Source: Lotus japonicus | Lineage: Eukaryota; Streptophyta; Magnoliopsida; Fabales; Fabaceae | Direction: 5' to 3' | Assembly: GCF_012489685.1 (NCBI RefSeq) | Contig: NC_080045.1 | Span: 997,001-1,061,000, forward strand | DNA: 64,000 nt | In this document: positions 24,790-37,559 of the stretch, one piece after another | Layout of the letters: each line of letters opens with the position of its first letter | Position numbering within the stretch: the first letter of the stretch is position 1 | The notes under the pieces: generated by a model | Database searches by the model: none | Told to the model about the DNA's origin: nothing | Seen by the model: only the letters and a program-made list of their open reading frames with translations | Translations under genes and position numbers: made by a program

Positions 24790-26200
24790 CCCAATTCGTA
24801 AACACTATAGATGAGACATAAAACTTAAAATATGGGTCCCACTACTTTATTGAATCATCTCTAAATTGAGAAGAAAGTCAGCCGGTGCATCAACTTTTTA
24901 ACATTTTCCATGATACCCCTATTATTAACAGTACAAATATCTATATATGTGTGGGTAAAATTTTATTTTTGCACAAAATCAATCTTCTCTATTTTCATTC
25001 TCTATTCAATCAAATGAGAAGAGAGAGATTCATAATCATTATCTCTCTTGTCTTTATATCATACCAAACAACTTATAAAAACTACTACTATATTAATTTA
25101 TTTCTCTTTACTCTTCGTCTTTTTTCTCTACTCTCTCTTCTCTATCAAACATAGTGTATAAGAGGGTATAAAAGGTTGATTTGTGTATGTCTCCAGACTA
25201 TACCGCTAGGCGCTAACTACCCAGTAGTTGTTGAAAAGTGAAGTACAAAAAACTTAGTCAATAGACCTTATAGAAATTTAAATATGAAATATATTTAAAA
25301 TGAGAAGTTATAAATGGTTTCTTATGTAGCAATATATAATTCAAAATTGGCTACTTGAAGTTGTTGAAAATTGGTTACTTTATCCAGGATCTCCCCTCCC
25401 TATATATATCCTTACTTTTTAGTTTTTATCATGACACACACAACATTTTTAGGTTGTTGAAGACTTGAAGTTGCTGGTCCTACTCGATCGGTCAAAGTCA
25501 CTCCAGAAATTTCAAGGCATTGTTGTTTTGTTTTATGTGATTTCTAGGTCTTCTTTATTTTTCTATGGGTGTGAAGTGTGGAGTATGAAGTATGAACACA
25601 CAGTCAATGAGGTTTTTTTATAATAGAATATAACTCGGTATGAATGGACGTTTTGCAATATTTGAATTCACAAGACAAAAATATTTTAAATTAAGATATT
25701 ATTATCCTCTCTACCGTACACGTCCTATGTGAAAACAAATATGATATCTTCAAACAATAAATTGTTTTGACCAAAAAAAAAAACAATAAATTGTTATTCA
25801 CTCATCAATTTCCATCCACACTTTAATTTGAGAGATAAGAAGAAAAAGTATAAAAATGAAAAATATAAAGATGATGTGATATAAAAAGACATGATAAATA
25901 TAAAAATTAAGAATGAGATGAAAGAGAAACTAATGTGTAAATAAATCGAAAAAGACCCTCAAATACCCAATGATGCAATCAGACATGACTTGTATTATAA
26001 CTTAGGTATTATGTATTGTTTGGCAGAAAGGTTGGAACATGACACATAATAACAAGTTAAGACTCTTTGAATGATACACTTTGGTTCCGTGAAAAAAAGA
26101 TGCATGGAACACAAGAGAACGGAACAAAACACTGTTATAAGATCTTCACATGAAAAGAAAATGCCTCTTATTTATATTTGAAAATAATTAAAATAAATTA
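24790..26200. other. AT-rich intergenic, no gene seen
   Basis: No frame, repeat boundary or RNA gene could be supported. Confidence 0.4.
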
Positions 26201-26204
26201 TACA

Positions 26205-26335
26205 TTTTTTTTTGAAACTCAACAATTTCATTCAACAATGAACATGAGAAAAACATCTCAGCCATAGGTGAGGAACTGAGGATACATCAAATACAAAATA
26301 TCCAAAAACTCTAAAAACTCCCGGCCAAAGCTTAA
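26205..26335 (-). mobile_element. LINE 3' tail
   Basis: In reverse complement the segment reads ...CATTGTTGAATGAAATTG followed by TTGAGTTTC and a poly(A) stretch (26209-26216 as T on the + strand), the usual end of plant LINEs. The 5' part is missing, as expected from truncated insertion. Confidence 0.5.
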
Positions 26336-26339
26336 CCCC

Positions 26340-27400
26340 GCCCATATACGTTCATAATTTGCTTAATTTCACTTTTGGTACCCCACTTTACGTGATTGTT
26401 TAAATGAGGTCCCAAAACTTTGAAAATCCCAATTTTAGTCTCATATTTATTGTCTTTTGCAGTTTTGGATTTCCGTCCATATTCCGTAACAAAACTAATT
26501 TTGGACATTTTCAAATTTCTCTTCACATTTCCATGTGAGCACCTAGTGGACCCACCTGATGAGGTGTCAAGTGTTCACGTCAACCTCCGTTTGTTGAGTC
26601 AAATTTTTTCCAACGGACTTTGACGACAGGGACTAAAAGCATACTATTATTTTTCATTTAAGAATGTAAAAAAAAATACTTCTGCAGGCCTAAACCAAAA
26701 GTGCCCTAAAATGAAGGGACCTCAAACATATTTAGGTTTTTTTCTAAATAATGTTAAAAAAATTAATTAGCAAAAAGGGGTGAAAAAAAATTTTATGTAG
26801 CAAAATGGGGTAGTTTTGGACGTATACGATCTGACGTGGATGGGTACCTTGAATTTTGCAAGTTTTCTTGCATGTTCTCATGGTTGCTGACAAACCTTGA
26901 ATTTGCAATTTTTTTTTTTGAATTGTTGCCTGCACAGAACTGAGACCAGGAGTACTCCAAACACAAGGTCAAAAGTAGAAACAACACTATCAATAATATA
27001 ACCTAGAACCTTTATATATAGCCAATTATTCAATAACAACCACATGCCACCACAAACCATCAAAAGAAAATTCACCAAGAGCAAAAAAATAAGCTATACA
27101 AACCAATAATCTCAAAAAAATCCATTTCAACCAAAATTCCGAAATTTTGTTGTTAATTTCTCCTATTTGTAGACCAAAATAATAGCAAAAAATTCTTATT
27201 TGTTTGCACTACTTGACTCAATTACTATCAAAATTGAGCTCATGACTGTAGAAAGAAGGAACTTCCACACAGCCTCTATTCCCATCACCCCATCACCTCC
27301 AAAAAAGAGGGAAGAAAAACTCTCAAAATTATGAATCACGCAGGGCCAAATACTGAACACTAGACAAGGCTAAGTAAATTCAGGGAGAAGATTATGTCAG
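26340..27400. other. Downstream flank of LARP1 gene, no further gene seen
   Basis: 26343-26720 has phrases such as GACAGGGACTAAAAGC and TTTTGGTACCCCAC that recur in plant non-autonomous repeats, but I could not set boundaries. The remainder is AT-rich. Confidence 0.3.
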
Positions 27401-27407
27401 TAGAGTT

Positions 27408-30400
27408 TTAGTTGTTGTTCCCTGCAGCATCACTGCCATTTGGGAGTTGAGACTGACTAAAAGTCTTTGGACCTTCATCATTAGTTGTTTCTTCCACGGA
27501 GAGAGTTTGGAAATCAGCTTCCAAGTTAGCATATCTTGATCTACCCGGAGCTAAAGAACTAGAATCAGCCCGAAGCTGAGCAGAGGGAAGCCATCTCATC
27601 CAGTCATTACGCCTCCTCAACAGGTCACCCTGCGGCCAGCAGCAAAGTAAGAAATATTAGCATTAGTTTTCAGACTTCAAACTTAGCCAATGTATCATTG
27701 CTATTTCACAACATGCCATGGAACTGATGTGATGTGATTCATGTACAGAAAGCGTGCGAAGTGTAAGACATGTACAGAAAGCGTGCGAAGTGTAAGATAT
27801 GAAAGATTGATCCATGAAAAATACTGTCATATGAGAACTAACCTGCACTTCCACAACAGTAGAAGTTCTTAACGAATCCAATATTAACTGGATGTTGCTT
27901 GTCAAACTCCTAACCTGCAAAAAGATATTATAAAGAAAACAACAAACTTAGGTGCTCAGGAGTTATAAATATACAAATGTCATCCCTATAGAAAAATCTG
28001 ACTATTGATGGATTACAAGAGCAAAATCAGTAGAAAATGGTCAATAACACTTTACAACTCATAGTGTACTCTTATAACTATTTTATGCGGAGCATTGGCA
28101 ATAAATTAGATGTTGATCAAAGGTACCATATTTTTTTTGGTGCATGCATGGTGAGGTGCGGGGAGGTTTGGTTAAGCACACAAATAGACAAGTAGAGACT
28201 AAATCATAAATACAGTTGCGCATTGAAACAATGATATAATGGTGTACACATACCATGATGTTTTGAATGGGAGTAGAAGAATAATAACTACATTATTTCA
28301 GTTCTACTAAAAAAAGTGCAGTCAAGCCAGAGTTCTAGTAACATTAATATTGTGTGTGCATGTTTGTAACAACTGTGCTCACTATTTTGCTACAGCCATC
28401 ATCACATCACTGGGAATAGTTGCACTAGACTATCCATGTGGTGTTGCAAGTTCAAAGTAGCATAAATTCTTATAGCACAAGTCCAATGCATTTGAATTGA
28501 ACATCACAAGGAGTGTAAAAGATCTCCACGAATAAATTGCAAAACAAACACAATATCTAAAGCTCACTCAAGCACATAACCATTCTGGACCAGTTCCTTT
28601 CAGGCTTTCTGCAATCCATAGTGTCAGCAATCCATATATTGAATATGAAGATTTCAAGGTCAATGACAATGAAATTGTGACAGTGAGGAGAAAAACTACA
28701 AGAACAAAGTAATCCTGAAAAAAAAGACTTTGACGCGGAACAATCTTAAACACTGTCTAAATCTCACTGAAGCAATGGATAATGAAAAAACTTAAAAACC
28801 GAAATTTTGCACAGCATGATTAGAAAAGTGTTGCAAGTTAAACAACAAATTTCAAAGCTTTAAGCATGAGATTTACAACAATCTATCATGGTAAAATACT
28901 GTGATCTATTATTGTGGTTTTCTAAATATTGTTTTTGCATGATTTAAACTTTTATGAGTTTACTAGTCGAGTTTTTGGACACTCCGGACTTTTCTTAAAA
29001 TCTCAAATTTGACAATCTTGACTATAACTACTTCTACATAAGCTTTAGGGTCAGCTATGTAAATGAAAATCCTCAATAGCAACTATCTATATATTATATA
29101 TATGCACTGCAAGTAAGTGATTAGCACAATCCACGATTAAATAAAAGCAACAAAGAAGTATAACATAATCAAAGGTACAACAGAAAAGTATAACATAATC
29201 AAAGGTACAACAGAAAAGTTTGCTTAATCAAAGAACAATTAACTCACCCGAGGAAAGTTTGCTATCAACGTAATTGGAACCCAACCCTGTTCATCCATGT
29301 TGGACCTTAAATACTCATCTTTCACTAAATTAAGATCACTGTCAAAAAACAAATAAGGAATAAATAGCGAATTCAATTGTCAAAGATTCGTTAACTAACA
29401 AAATAACATGCAACAAATTAAGTTTACCTAAAATAATAATCAATTTGCTTGACTATCATATTGGGAAGAGGAGGTTCTGAAGCTGGGAAAAATGTTGCAG
29501 GAGAAGGGTTTTGGGAGAAGAATGGCATACCCCTAAAGTGCTCCAATGGCACTGCTGGAAAGTAATAAAACTCTAAAAATCGAAAAGAAGAAGCATTAAT
29601 TATATTTTATTTCATAGAAACACAATTGGGGAAAAAGAGAAATAAACTAACCAGGAAAACCAATGGGATTTGGAAAAGGCGCAATGGGCTGAGGACCCCC
29701 AAATGCAGCAGTACTAGGTGGTGGGTGCCTTAATAATCCTCTTGGAGGCATCCTTGGCTGAGGTACATGAGCATCTCTAGGATTCACATAACTTTCACGA
29801 TCCTGATCACGCCTGCCACCATGATTATTATGATAGGAACTGTCCCCTCGTGGATGGGCCCCAAAATTACCCCTGCGAGAGGATCCCCGCTGTTCATTCA
29901 TCCTTGGAACAAAACCCCCAACTAATGGTCTTGCATCCCAGTTATTGTTCCGGTAATGATCTCGCCGAGAAGGGTCAGGGATACTTGGTACCATATTAGC
30001 ATAACTAACTGGAGGGAGCTGATATACAGGAAATGGAGGTGGTGGCGGTGGTGGGGGAGGGTTGGAGTAGCTGCTCTGATCAGGGCCAGATCCAATGTTG
30101 CTGCCCCCCGTCCGCCTCATCGGTCTTTGTCTATTAGGCACATTGTGATTTGTGGCAGAATTAGGTTTTATATTGCTCGCCCCTTGTTTCTGAGGGGAGT
30201 GCAAAGTTCGAGGCCCCTACAAAATAACGCAAAAGTCAAACAACGAGATAAGATTCACCCGCTTATTAAAAAAAAAATACAAATCCTTCCTTATAATGAT
30301 CTCCCCTGTTCGATAATTGCATAATGCTGGACATAAATAAATACCACTTTATGCACAAACTGGATAGCATAATATTGTCATATATCATATTCATATATGT

Positions 30401-31176
30401 AATTTAATCATAAACACACTCCATAATATGTTACAATGAACGGGATTTAACGTAAACCCAAGTCTACAGAAACACATTTTGCAATAGCACACTGACTACA
30501 ATGTTCCTGGATTGAGTAATAGCAGATAACAGGGGACTCATCTTACGACCCTTTCATACTTTCTAGTTAATTATGAAAAAATATTAACTGAACAGAAAAT
30601 CTACCTCTAAAAATTAAAATAAAAACACTAATAAGATAATTAGGGAATGTATCTGAACCAAACCATGGAAGTGGAGAGTGATCCATCAACAGCAGTCTTG
30701 GAAGAGGATTCAGCTGGCAATTTACCAGAAGCTTTGGTGGGTTTAGACAAAGCTGGCCATGATTCAGCACCCATCACAGGACCGACCTCAACGACGCCAT
30801 TTGAGGGCTTGTTCCACACTGGCTTCTTAGAACAAACCGCATTGCCATCACCAGTATCAGAGCTATCTACAACAGCGATGGTATTAGAATTATGCACTGG
30901 CGGCGGCGAGGCAGGAACCACCTTCGGGGATGATGACTGCGCTGGTTCAGAGGCGGCAGGCGCTTGTTCAGCAGCGCCGGTAGCAAGGGACGAGGAAGAG
31001 GACGATGACGATGGTGGCGATTCATGAATGCCGACGGCGGCAGTGAAGTCCGTGTCGCCGCCGCGAACGACCTGAGCCCACGGGGAGGGAAGGTTTTTTC
31101 GCGGCCCAGACGGCACCGGTGACGGAGCAGTGGTTGGCGAGTGATGATTGGAGGAAGATTTAGCAGCGGTAATCAT
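27408..31176 (-). CDS. LARP1-like: La-related protein 1 (LARP1-like), 6 exons, 535 aa
   Basis: Exons 31176-30664, 30216-29652, 29572-29428, 29338-29248, 27914-27843 and 27629-27408 join in phase with GT-AG introns to 535 residues, close to Arabidopsis LARP1a-c. The N-terminus is Ser/Pro-rich with WAQVVRG and ESWPALSKPTKA, as in plant LARP1. Exon 2 is Pro/Arg/Gly-rich with a run of nine Pro, SYANM and RRDQDRES. Exons 3-6 encode a complete La motif: MIVKQIDYYFSDLNLVKDEY, MDEQGWVPITLIANFPR, ILDSLRTSTVVEVQ, RRRNDWMRWLP. The last exon ends in an Asn-rich tail. LARP1 proteins bind mRNA ends and control stability and translation; in Arabidopsis LARP1a acts in heat-induced mRNA decay and LARP1c in leaf senescence. 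No downstream DM15 region is evident, as in short plant forms. Confidence 0.92.
27740..27797 (-). repeat. 29-bp perfect tandem duplication in LARP1 intron 5
   Basis: Two identical 29-bp copies (27740-27768, 27769-27797) beginning CATGTACAGAAAGCGTGCG, about 45 bp from the exon 5 donor. Confidence 0.9.
27930..29240 (-). other. LARP1 intron 4
   Basis: This 1.3-kb intron holds a 30-bp perfect direct duplication at 29157-29216 and no transposon boundaries that I can see. Confidence 0.6.
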
Positions 31177-31670
31177 TGATAATTAGGGTTTCTACTTTCT
31201 AGTGAGAAACAAACTGCAGAGAAGGATCAGTATAGAACCAAAGACATGAAAAAATAAATATAAAGAAATCAGTAAATTAAAAACATGGAATAATAATTAT
31301 GAATATGAATTTGGGGTTTCTCTGGGTACAACACGGATCTTAGTTTGGGAAGAAACGACTCCTCCCAGCACAAAAACTGCGATCTCTCCCTCCTCCCTTT
31401 CTGTTACTGTTTTGTTAACCTGTTTATTTATTTCTCCCCCTTTTACCACTCAGCTAACCCAAACCAAGTGACATAAACCTAGTACTTATTATTTCTTCTC
31501 TCTCACAATGAATTTTGGATTTCATTTGTTTTTCTTTTAAAAAATGGAAATAGGTCTTTGCAATTTGATTTTGATCATTTTTGTTACACTTTTAAAACCA
31601 AGACGCGAGATATCTAAGTAAGTCTTGACACATAAAATAAATGATAAAAGAAGATCCAAACTTCCAAATC
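31177..31670. other. Upstream region of LARP1
   Basis: AT- and pyrimidine-rich sequence that should contain the 5' UTR and promoter. No TATA box stands out, consistent with a housekeeping-type promoter. Confidence 0.4.
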
Positions 31671-31674
31671 TGCA

Positions 31675-32080
31675 TAGCATATCCGTCCTGTGAAGCCTGG
31701 CAAGCTAAAACACCTGCCACTGTGTTGTGATCACTAGGAATATGCTTGAATGTAGCATTTCTCAACCAATGGTTATTTGTATACTATCACTCATGATATC
31801 CACGATATCATTAGCTTATAATCAAAAGCGCAAACAACTTTCATGTATCTCAACTCCAACGCAAGAGGGAGATATCTCTCTATGGCAAGTAGCTCCACGT
31901 GAAAGGAATCCCCCTTGCCGAAGCAGTCAGAGAATCCATACAACCACCTTCTCGTAAGGTCACGAATAACGCCTCCAACACCTATGATATCCTGACCTCG
32001 TATTCAACTATGATCAACATAGATTTCAACCATTTCCTCCATCAAGTCACTGCTTGGGCCACCATGGTAGCATGCACACA
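31675..32080 (-). pseudogene. LINE RNase H domain remnant
   Basis: Minus-strand translation with frame changes gives GGVIRDLTRRWLYGFSDCFG, HVELLAIERYLPLALEL and DHNTVAGVLACQAS, matching the RNase H region found at the end of plant LINE ORF2 (GGVIRD..G.W..GF, E..A...GL.LA...). Stops interrupt it. Confidence 0.6.
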
Positions 32081-32345
32081 ACTACTAGGTGTTGCGACCC
32101 AACAAGTCCACCCTCACACAATACAAAGGATATGTCGCAAGGTAAAGTTCAAGTGTCATACACGAGAATCAAACACGCTGTTATTTCTCCACTTCTACAA
32201 CCACCATAAGATGGTGATAACAAGAGAAGAGTTTCTTCGCTACAACAAAATGACATGATGCAAGAGTCTTAACGAAGTTGTAATTTGTCCAATCAGAATT
32301 TTTCAACAATTCTTGCATTTTGTAAAGGTCATATTCATTACAATT

Positions 32346-32905
32346 TTAGGTAGAATTTGCAGGAGAATCAACAAAAGAGCCTGTAATATTGTTTTATGTT
32401 TCTATAACATCGACAATGAGCCCATAAGCTTTCTGAGTTGGATGACCAGAATCCCAAAAAATGAACTTTAAAGCATCTGGACATAAGCCACTAAACACGT
32501 TACATAACGCTCCAATTTCGATCAAACCAGTACCACAACACCTGTTTGCCACGTTTATAAACTCTGAAATTTTTTAAAAAAATCAATAATTTTCTCTATT
32601 AATTAATCTTCTTACACTAGCATTTAAATTAAAGTAATAGAGCATTGAAAAATGAAACTAACCTGAATTTGAAGGATTTTGTATGAGTATAAGCATAAGA
32701 TTATAGACATCAATGAGTGTAACATTAAAATTGGGAAGATTGGTTTGATTTTTCAAAGTATAAACCCTTGTTTTTAACTTTGTATTGAACACTTGCGCTT
32801 CTCCATTGACTTTATTTGAATACAACCTAAAAGGTCCACTCGCTATTGTTCTTCCAGCCAAGCATCCCAGAGGTGATGTACTTAGAGGAAATCTCACACA
32901 GGCCA
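32346..32905 (-). pseudogene. Truncated GDSL esterase/lipase pseudogene
   Basis: Two 3' exon-like pieces remain. 32905-32663 encodes STSPLGCLAGRTIASGPF, LKNQTNLPNFNVTLIDVYN and ends at a GTTAG donor. 32573-32346 encodes [14 protein letters not shown] and the block V motif FWDSGHPT, then hits a premature TAA (ET*NNITG) before the ancestral stop. Exons 1-3 with the nucleophile Ser are absent, and unrelated sequence is fused upstream. It is closest to the intact gene at 34293-36016 (shared RANST/PANST C-terminus), showing tandem duplication followed by decay. Confidence 0.88.
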
Positions 32906-32909
32906 CCGC

Positions 32910-34290
32910 GAACGGAGCCACATCGTGAATTAGCGTGTCACTGCTGCCCCTCTAGATCTCTTCCTCCACCTCTCGTCCCTCTCTCTTGTCTCTTTCTTCG
33001 TCTTTCTCTCTCATCCCTCTTTTGTCTGCTTCGATGCCCCGTAACTGGGTATCCATGAATTTTGATTGTGCCCATGATTGAACAAATTCACAACAATGGA
33101 GTATTTAGGAAAAAATGGAAGATAGAGAGATTCTGAGATCTGATGTACAAAAATGTGATTTGTTTTTGTCAGAAAAAATAATACATTGAGCATACTATTT
33201 TAGAATACATAAGAAAAAAAAGGAAAACAGACGTAAGAGATGGCTTGATGAGTAACAGAGAAGAGAAGAGGGAAGGGTAAAGATAAGGAAATAGGATAAT
33301 ATTTCAAGGTAATTTTGTCTTTCTAAAATATTTAATAAGGTGTTCCGTTTTGTTCTCTTTCGTTCCACTTTTTTCTACAGAATCAAAGTGTCCCGTTCCA
33401 TAAGCTTTTTGTCATGTTTTGTTCTATCTAAAAAACATGACAAACGTGGAATGTAACTCATATGTCTCGTTCCTGTTCAGATGTGTCTACTAAACGCTAT
33501 ATAAGAGTATGCACATTTCCATTGGATACTTAGATGTACTCTATAACATCTTTTTTCTTGATCCAAAATCCTCAAGTGGAGACAAATCTATAGAATGCAA
33601 ACCCCTATTATATCCCTATCATATTAAAACTAAAAGAAATTTCACCTCTCTTCTTTATAAAGAAGAAATTATGTATTAACTTAATCTATTACTTATGGAA
33701 GAATGCTTAGACTATAAAGAGATAATGTGTGTACAGGTTTATGGTTTGTTCATTTATTATGGTCTTTCTTCTTCATGATTCACTAGTCACATGCTAGTAT
33801 AGTTTATTCATGATTTCTCATGGGGAGCGTTTATCAATTAAATGTACTATTCAAGATTTCCCTTTTTGAGAATTAGAATCAAGTGATAACAAGATATAAG
33901 AGAGAAAATAAGAAGTTCAGATTAAAACTTAGCTCAGATTATAACAAGAGATAAGATATAAGAGAGAAGAATGAAAGGAAAGAAAAACACATCTAGAAAA
34001 GGTCATAAAAAATATTATTTATTTGTGACTTTGTGTGTTTATAAACGACTAGTACAAGGAATACATGCATTAACATATATGCATGTTAATGCATGGTTTA
34101 AAATCACGTCAAAATCAAAATCACAATAGACAAAAGTAACTTCTCTAAACTATTTTGATTGTCTATCATAATGTTCCCTTACCCTGATTTTCCACTTTGT
34201 AATAAATAGTGCACCAAACAGAAGGAAAATTTTCATCTAGTAAAAGTCACAAAAGCATCAATGCTTTATTTGAAACGAAAAGCATCCACT
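32910..34290. other. Spacer between GDSL pseudogene and gene
   Basis: AT-rich. No remnant of the missing pseudogene exons 1-3 was recognised. Confidence 0.4.
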
Positions 34291-34292
34291 TG

Positions 34293-36016
34293 CTAGGTAG
34301 AATTTGCACGAGAATCAGCCAAGAACCTTGGAATATTGTTTGCTTTTAGTATATCATCGACAATAAGCTCATAAGCTCTCTGAGTTGGATGGGCAGAATC
34401 CCAGAATAAGTATTCTGATGTATTTTGACATAAAACGCTCAACGCGTTACATAGCAATGCGGTTTCCAATAACCCAGTCCCACAACACCCGCTGTCTATG
34501 TTTGTAAACCCTGAAAATTATTACAAAAATAACATATTAATCACCAATATCTTTGTTAACTATTTTAATTAAAATTAAAGTAATGGAGAATTAAAAAATG
34601 AAAATGACCTTGACTTGAAGGATTTTGTATGAGGTTCATCATAGGATTATAGACATCAATGAACGTAACATCGAAATTCGGAAGGTTGGGTTGATTTTTC
34701 AATGTGGAAACCTCTTCCTTTAACTTGGTATTGAAGAATTGCGCTTCATCATTGATGTCATTTGAGCACACTCTAAAAAGTCCACCTTTTACAGATCTAG
34801 GTCCGGGCAAGCATCCTAGGGGCAATGTGCTTAAAACCCACACATGTCGTGCTCCGAGTTGATACAAATTCTTCACGTTGTGATTAACAATTAAGATCAA
34901 TTATTAATTCCATGAAAACTAAATATGAATGATAAAAATTAACTGATTAATTAATTGAATGATACTATTACTCACTAACATTGAGGAAATTTGAACCCCA
35001 GCCAACTAAGCTATCAGCATAGCTAGTGAAATTTTGCGACGTGCTACCGGCAAAGTTCAAAGTGTAGGTAAGTGCAATATCATTGTTCCCTGCTGAAAAA
35101 AGGTACAAGCCGTTGGACACGATGGAAGCTGCTTTTTGTGGTCCAACAGACGCATTCAACTTTTGTATGTAATCTTTGAAATTTTGTAGTTGGTCCGATA
35201 ATGTTAAAACTTGCTGATAAAGACAACAACACATAAGAAATTAAATGACGGACTAGCATTCGAAATATAAATATTTGAGAGAGTATAGAAAAATAGAGAG
35301 TGATAATAAAGTAACCCATCATTTTGGTTAATTACAGAAAGATATCGGAGCATCTACTTACGTCAGTGTCTAATAAAAAACTATTTTATTATTTCTCAAA
35401 TACGAAAAAGCGATTAATTTAATATCTTTATATTTAAATTGATCTTGTAAAAACACTAAATTGATGAGGTACTCAATAATAATATTGTATATGAACTGCT
35501 ACGTACCAAAGTGGTAGCTGTGAGGTTATCATTTCCTGAGCCACCTGAAGCAAAGCTTACACCCGTTAGAAGGTCGTCAACCGATAAATTGTCAGATAGA
35601 TATGCTGGAACAGTTTGCTTGATTCCCAAATCTCCCGCTGCATAAAACAATTCATATTTAAATTAATAACGATAGAAATGGTCTCTGGTTAGAGTGGAGA
35701 TAAAAAATATTTATTTATTTTAATTCAAAATTGTATATCCAATATGATCGGTACAGTTATAGTTACCTATCAAATCTGTTGGAATTTTTCCATTGCAAAA
35801 CCTTCCTGTAGGTTCTCCAAAGTCTCCTCCATATGGAGGAAAATTGCACTTAGAAAAGGTCCCAAGACCGTTGTTATTTCCTGTATCAAGAATTGAGTCT
35901 CCAAATGCAAACAATGCAGGATATGTGGCATTAACAGCTTCTGCATTGCGAACTCTATTAGCAAAGAAAACCAAAACAACTGTCACTAACGTTCTCTCCG
36001 ACAATAAGTGATCCAT
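34293..36016 (-). CDS. GDSL esterase/lipase (EXL type), 5 exons, 364 aa
   Basis: Exons 36016-35767, 35637-35507, 35213-34980, 34870-34609 and 34510-34293 join in phase to 364 residues. A secretory signal covers about residues 1-28 (LVTVVLVFFA). Block I is FAFGDSILDTGNNN with the nucleophilic Ser; exon 2 has GVSFASGGSG; block III is SAGNNDIA with the Asn; the last exon has CCGTGLLE and DSAHPT with the catalytic Asp and His. This is a secreted SGNH hydrolase of the EXL/APG group, acting on lipid or acyl esters, substrate unknown. The donor of exon 3 (AAT|GTTAGT) was chosen because it alone keeps phase with exon 4 (NLYQLGARHVWV). No disabling change is seen. Confidence 0.92.
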
Positions 36017-36074
36017 TTTCACTTCCCTAATGATTTTCTTACAACTTTGTCTATTTATAAGCAAATACTTTGTT

Positions 36075-36085
36075 CTTATATATCC
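36075..36085 (-). promoter_or_regulatory. Candidate TATA box of the GDSL gene
   Basis: GGATATATAAG lies about 60 bp upstream of the ATG at 36016. A second candidate, TTATAAATAG at 36051-36060, would leave almost no leader. Confidence 0.45.
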
Positions 36086-36136
36086 ATTTGTTCAAGTAAA
36101 GAAAATAAATTAAAAAAAGTTATAGTAACCGGGTTT

Positions 36137-36294
36137 GGATCCTCTCATGTGTAAAAAAACTTGAGAGTGTCAAGTTTCATCATCTCACCATTAATTTTAT
36201 TTTATTTTATTTTTCATTTAATATCTACACAAAAGTTAATGGTGAGATGGTAAAACTTGACACTCTCAAGTTTTTTTACACTTGAGAGGATCCC
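36137..36294. mobile_element. Foldback MITE in the GDSL promoter
   Basis: GGATCCTCTCATGTGTAAAA and its near-perfect reverse complement TTTTACACTTGAGAGGATCC end the element; the arms continue through ACTTGAGAGTGTCAAGTTT and ATCTCACCATTAA for about 65 bp around an AT-rich loop of about 30 bp. It lies 120-280 bp upstream of the GDSL ATG. No clear target duplication. Confidence 0.75.
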
Positions 36295-36299
36295 GACTC

Positions 36300-37190
36300 A
36301 TGAGAAATAAGCTGTAGAAATGCTAGAGGGAATTGGTGAGAGATAATTCAACCGGGTATAAACGAATAAAGTATTTTTATAATAATTATCTATTTTTACT
36401 TAAAATAATCATTACCATTTAAAATCTAAATCAATGGTCAAAAATCAAAATCCTTTTGTAGAAAGGCCGAAGAGAATTAAACAGAAGATTCCTTTTTTTT
36501 ATAACTTTTTTCTAATTCTCTAGTATTAAGCTTTACATGATCTTACCAACTAATATCGGCCCCACAAGTTAAAAGTGGAATTCAAATTATATCTTTGAAT
36601 AATATTTATTATTATATATGTTTGACTAATATGTTTAAGAATGGTTTTAATTATGATAAAATTAAAATTGTTGTAATTTAAAATTTTTCTAATAATTTTT
36701 TTAAATAATTTTTTCAGATAAAATATATCATCTTTAATTTCATTCCATCAAATTTTAAAATGGGTAAACTTAATGCCTCTAATTACCAACTGTATAACTT
36801 TATACAATTATAAATTATAATTATATATATTATTTAATGTTAATTTTAATTTTAATAATTAACATTAAATTAATTTTAAAAATTATTGAACTACTTATTT
36901 GTTAATATTGAATCTCATTAAGTGAATTCATAATTTTTAATTGCAGTGTTAATTAGTTAACATATTCATATAAACTTTTTCCTTTTAGTTAAGCAAAATA
37001 TTGAATAAGAGAACTTGTTAATATATATTTCTTTTTTAATTTTTTACTGACAATTGGGTAATTTTAAGATTTATAATGATAACAATTTATATATAAAAAT
37101 ATCATTATAAATTTAAAATTGGTAAGTTAACTAAAAATTAATTTTTTTCCTTTTTATTCTTTCGCAAGTCAATTATATTAATACCTTTAT
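36300..37190. other. Very AT-rich spacer, no gene seen
   Basis: Runs of ATTAATTTTAA-type sequence. Nothing could be supported. Confidence 0.4.
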
Positions 37191-37199
37191 TAAATTTCC

Positions 37200-37534
37200 T
37201 AAAAACCACTTTCTCATCCGAGGCGGTGCGCTTGGTTTCCTCTCCTGTGTGCGCGGATCATACTCTTGCTGATGTGCTTTCCCAGATAGCGAGGGGAGTG
37301 TCGTTTCATGGTAACATTTCTTTTATGTTTGCTCGTGTAACTTAGTGGCGGATTGGTTGGCGTACAACAGCTCTTCAAATTCCTTTTGCTTCTCACATTT
37401 TGTCATCTTCGTTTGGGGAGTGTTCTCATTTACTTAGTTTGGACTTAGGTGTTGGTGTCACCCCAAGATCGCTTGAGCTTGGGGTTAGTTTTTTCTTGGG
37501 GTGTTTTCACTCTTCATTGTAACCAAAAAAAAAA
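37200..37534 (+). mobile_element. LINE 3' end with RNase H C-terminus
   Basis: Translation reads HTLADVLSQIARGVSFHGN and, in another frame, VADWLAYNSS, matching the end of LINE RNase H domains. It terminates GTTTTCACTCTTCATTGTAACC followed by a poly(A) run of 9 at 37526-37534. It is 5'-truncated and frame-shifted. Confidence 0.55.
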
Positions 37535-37559
37535 GTACATATGTCAAAATGAATGTTGT

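Noticed and set aside
30647..31027. Plus-strand ORF of 126 codons over LARP1 exon 1
   Set aside because: Antisense shadow caused by the Ser/Ala-rich GC-rich exon.
27408..31176. LARP6-type assignment
   Set aside because: The N-terminal WAQVV and SWPALS motifs and the proline/RGG-like exon fit plant LARP1; there is no RRM after the La motif.
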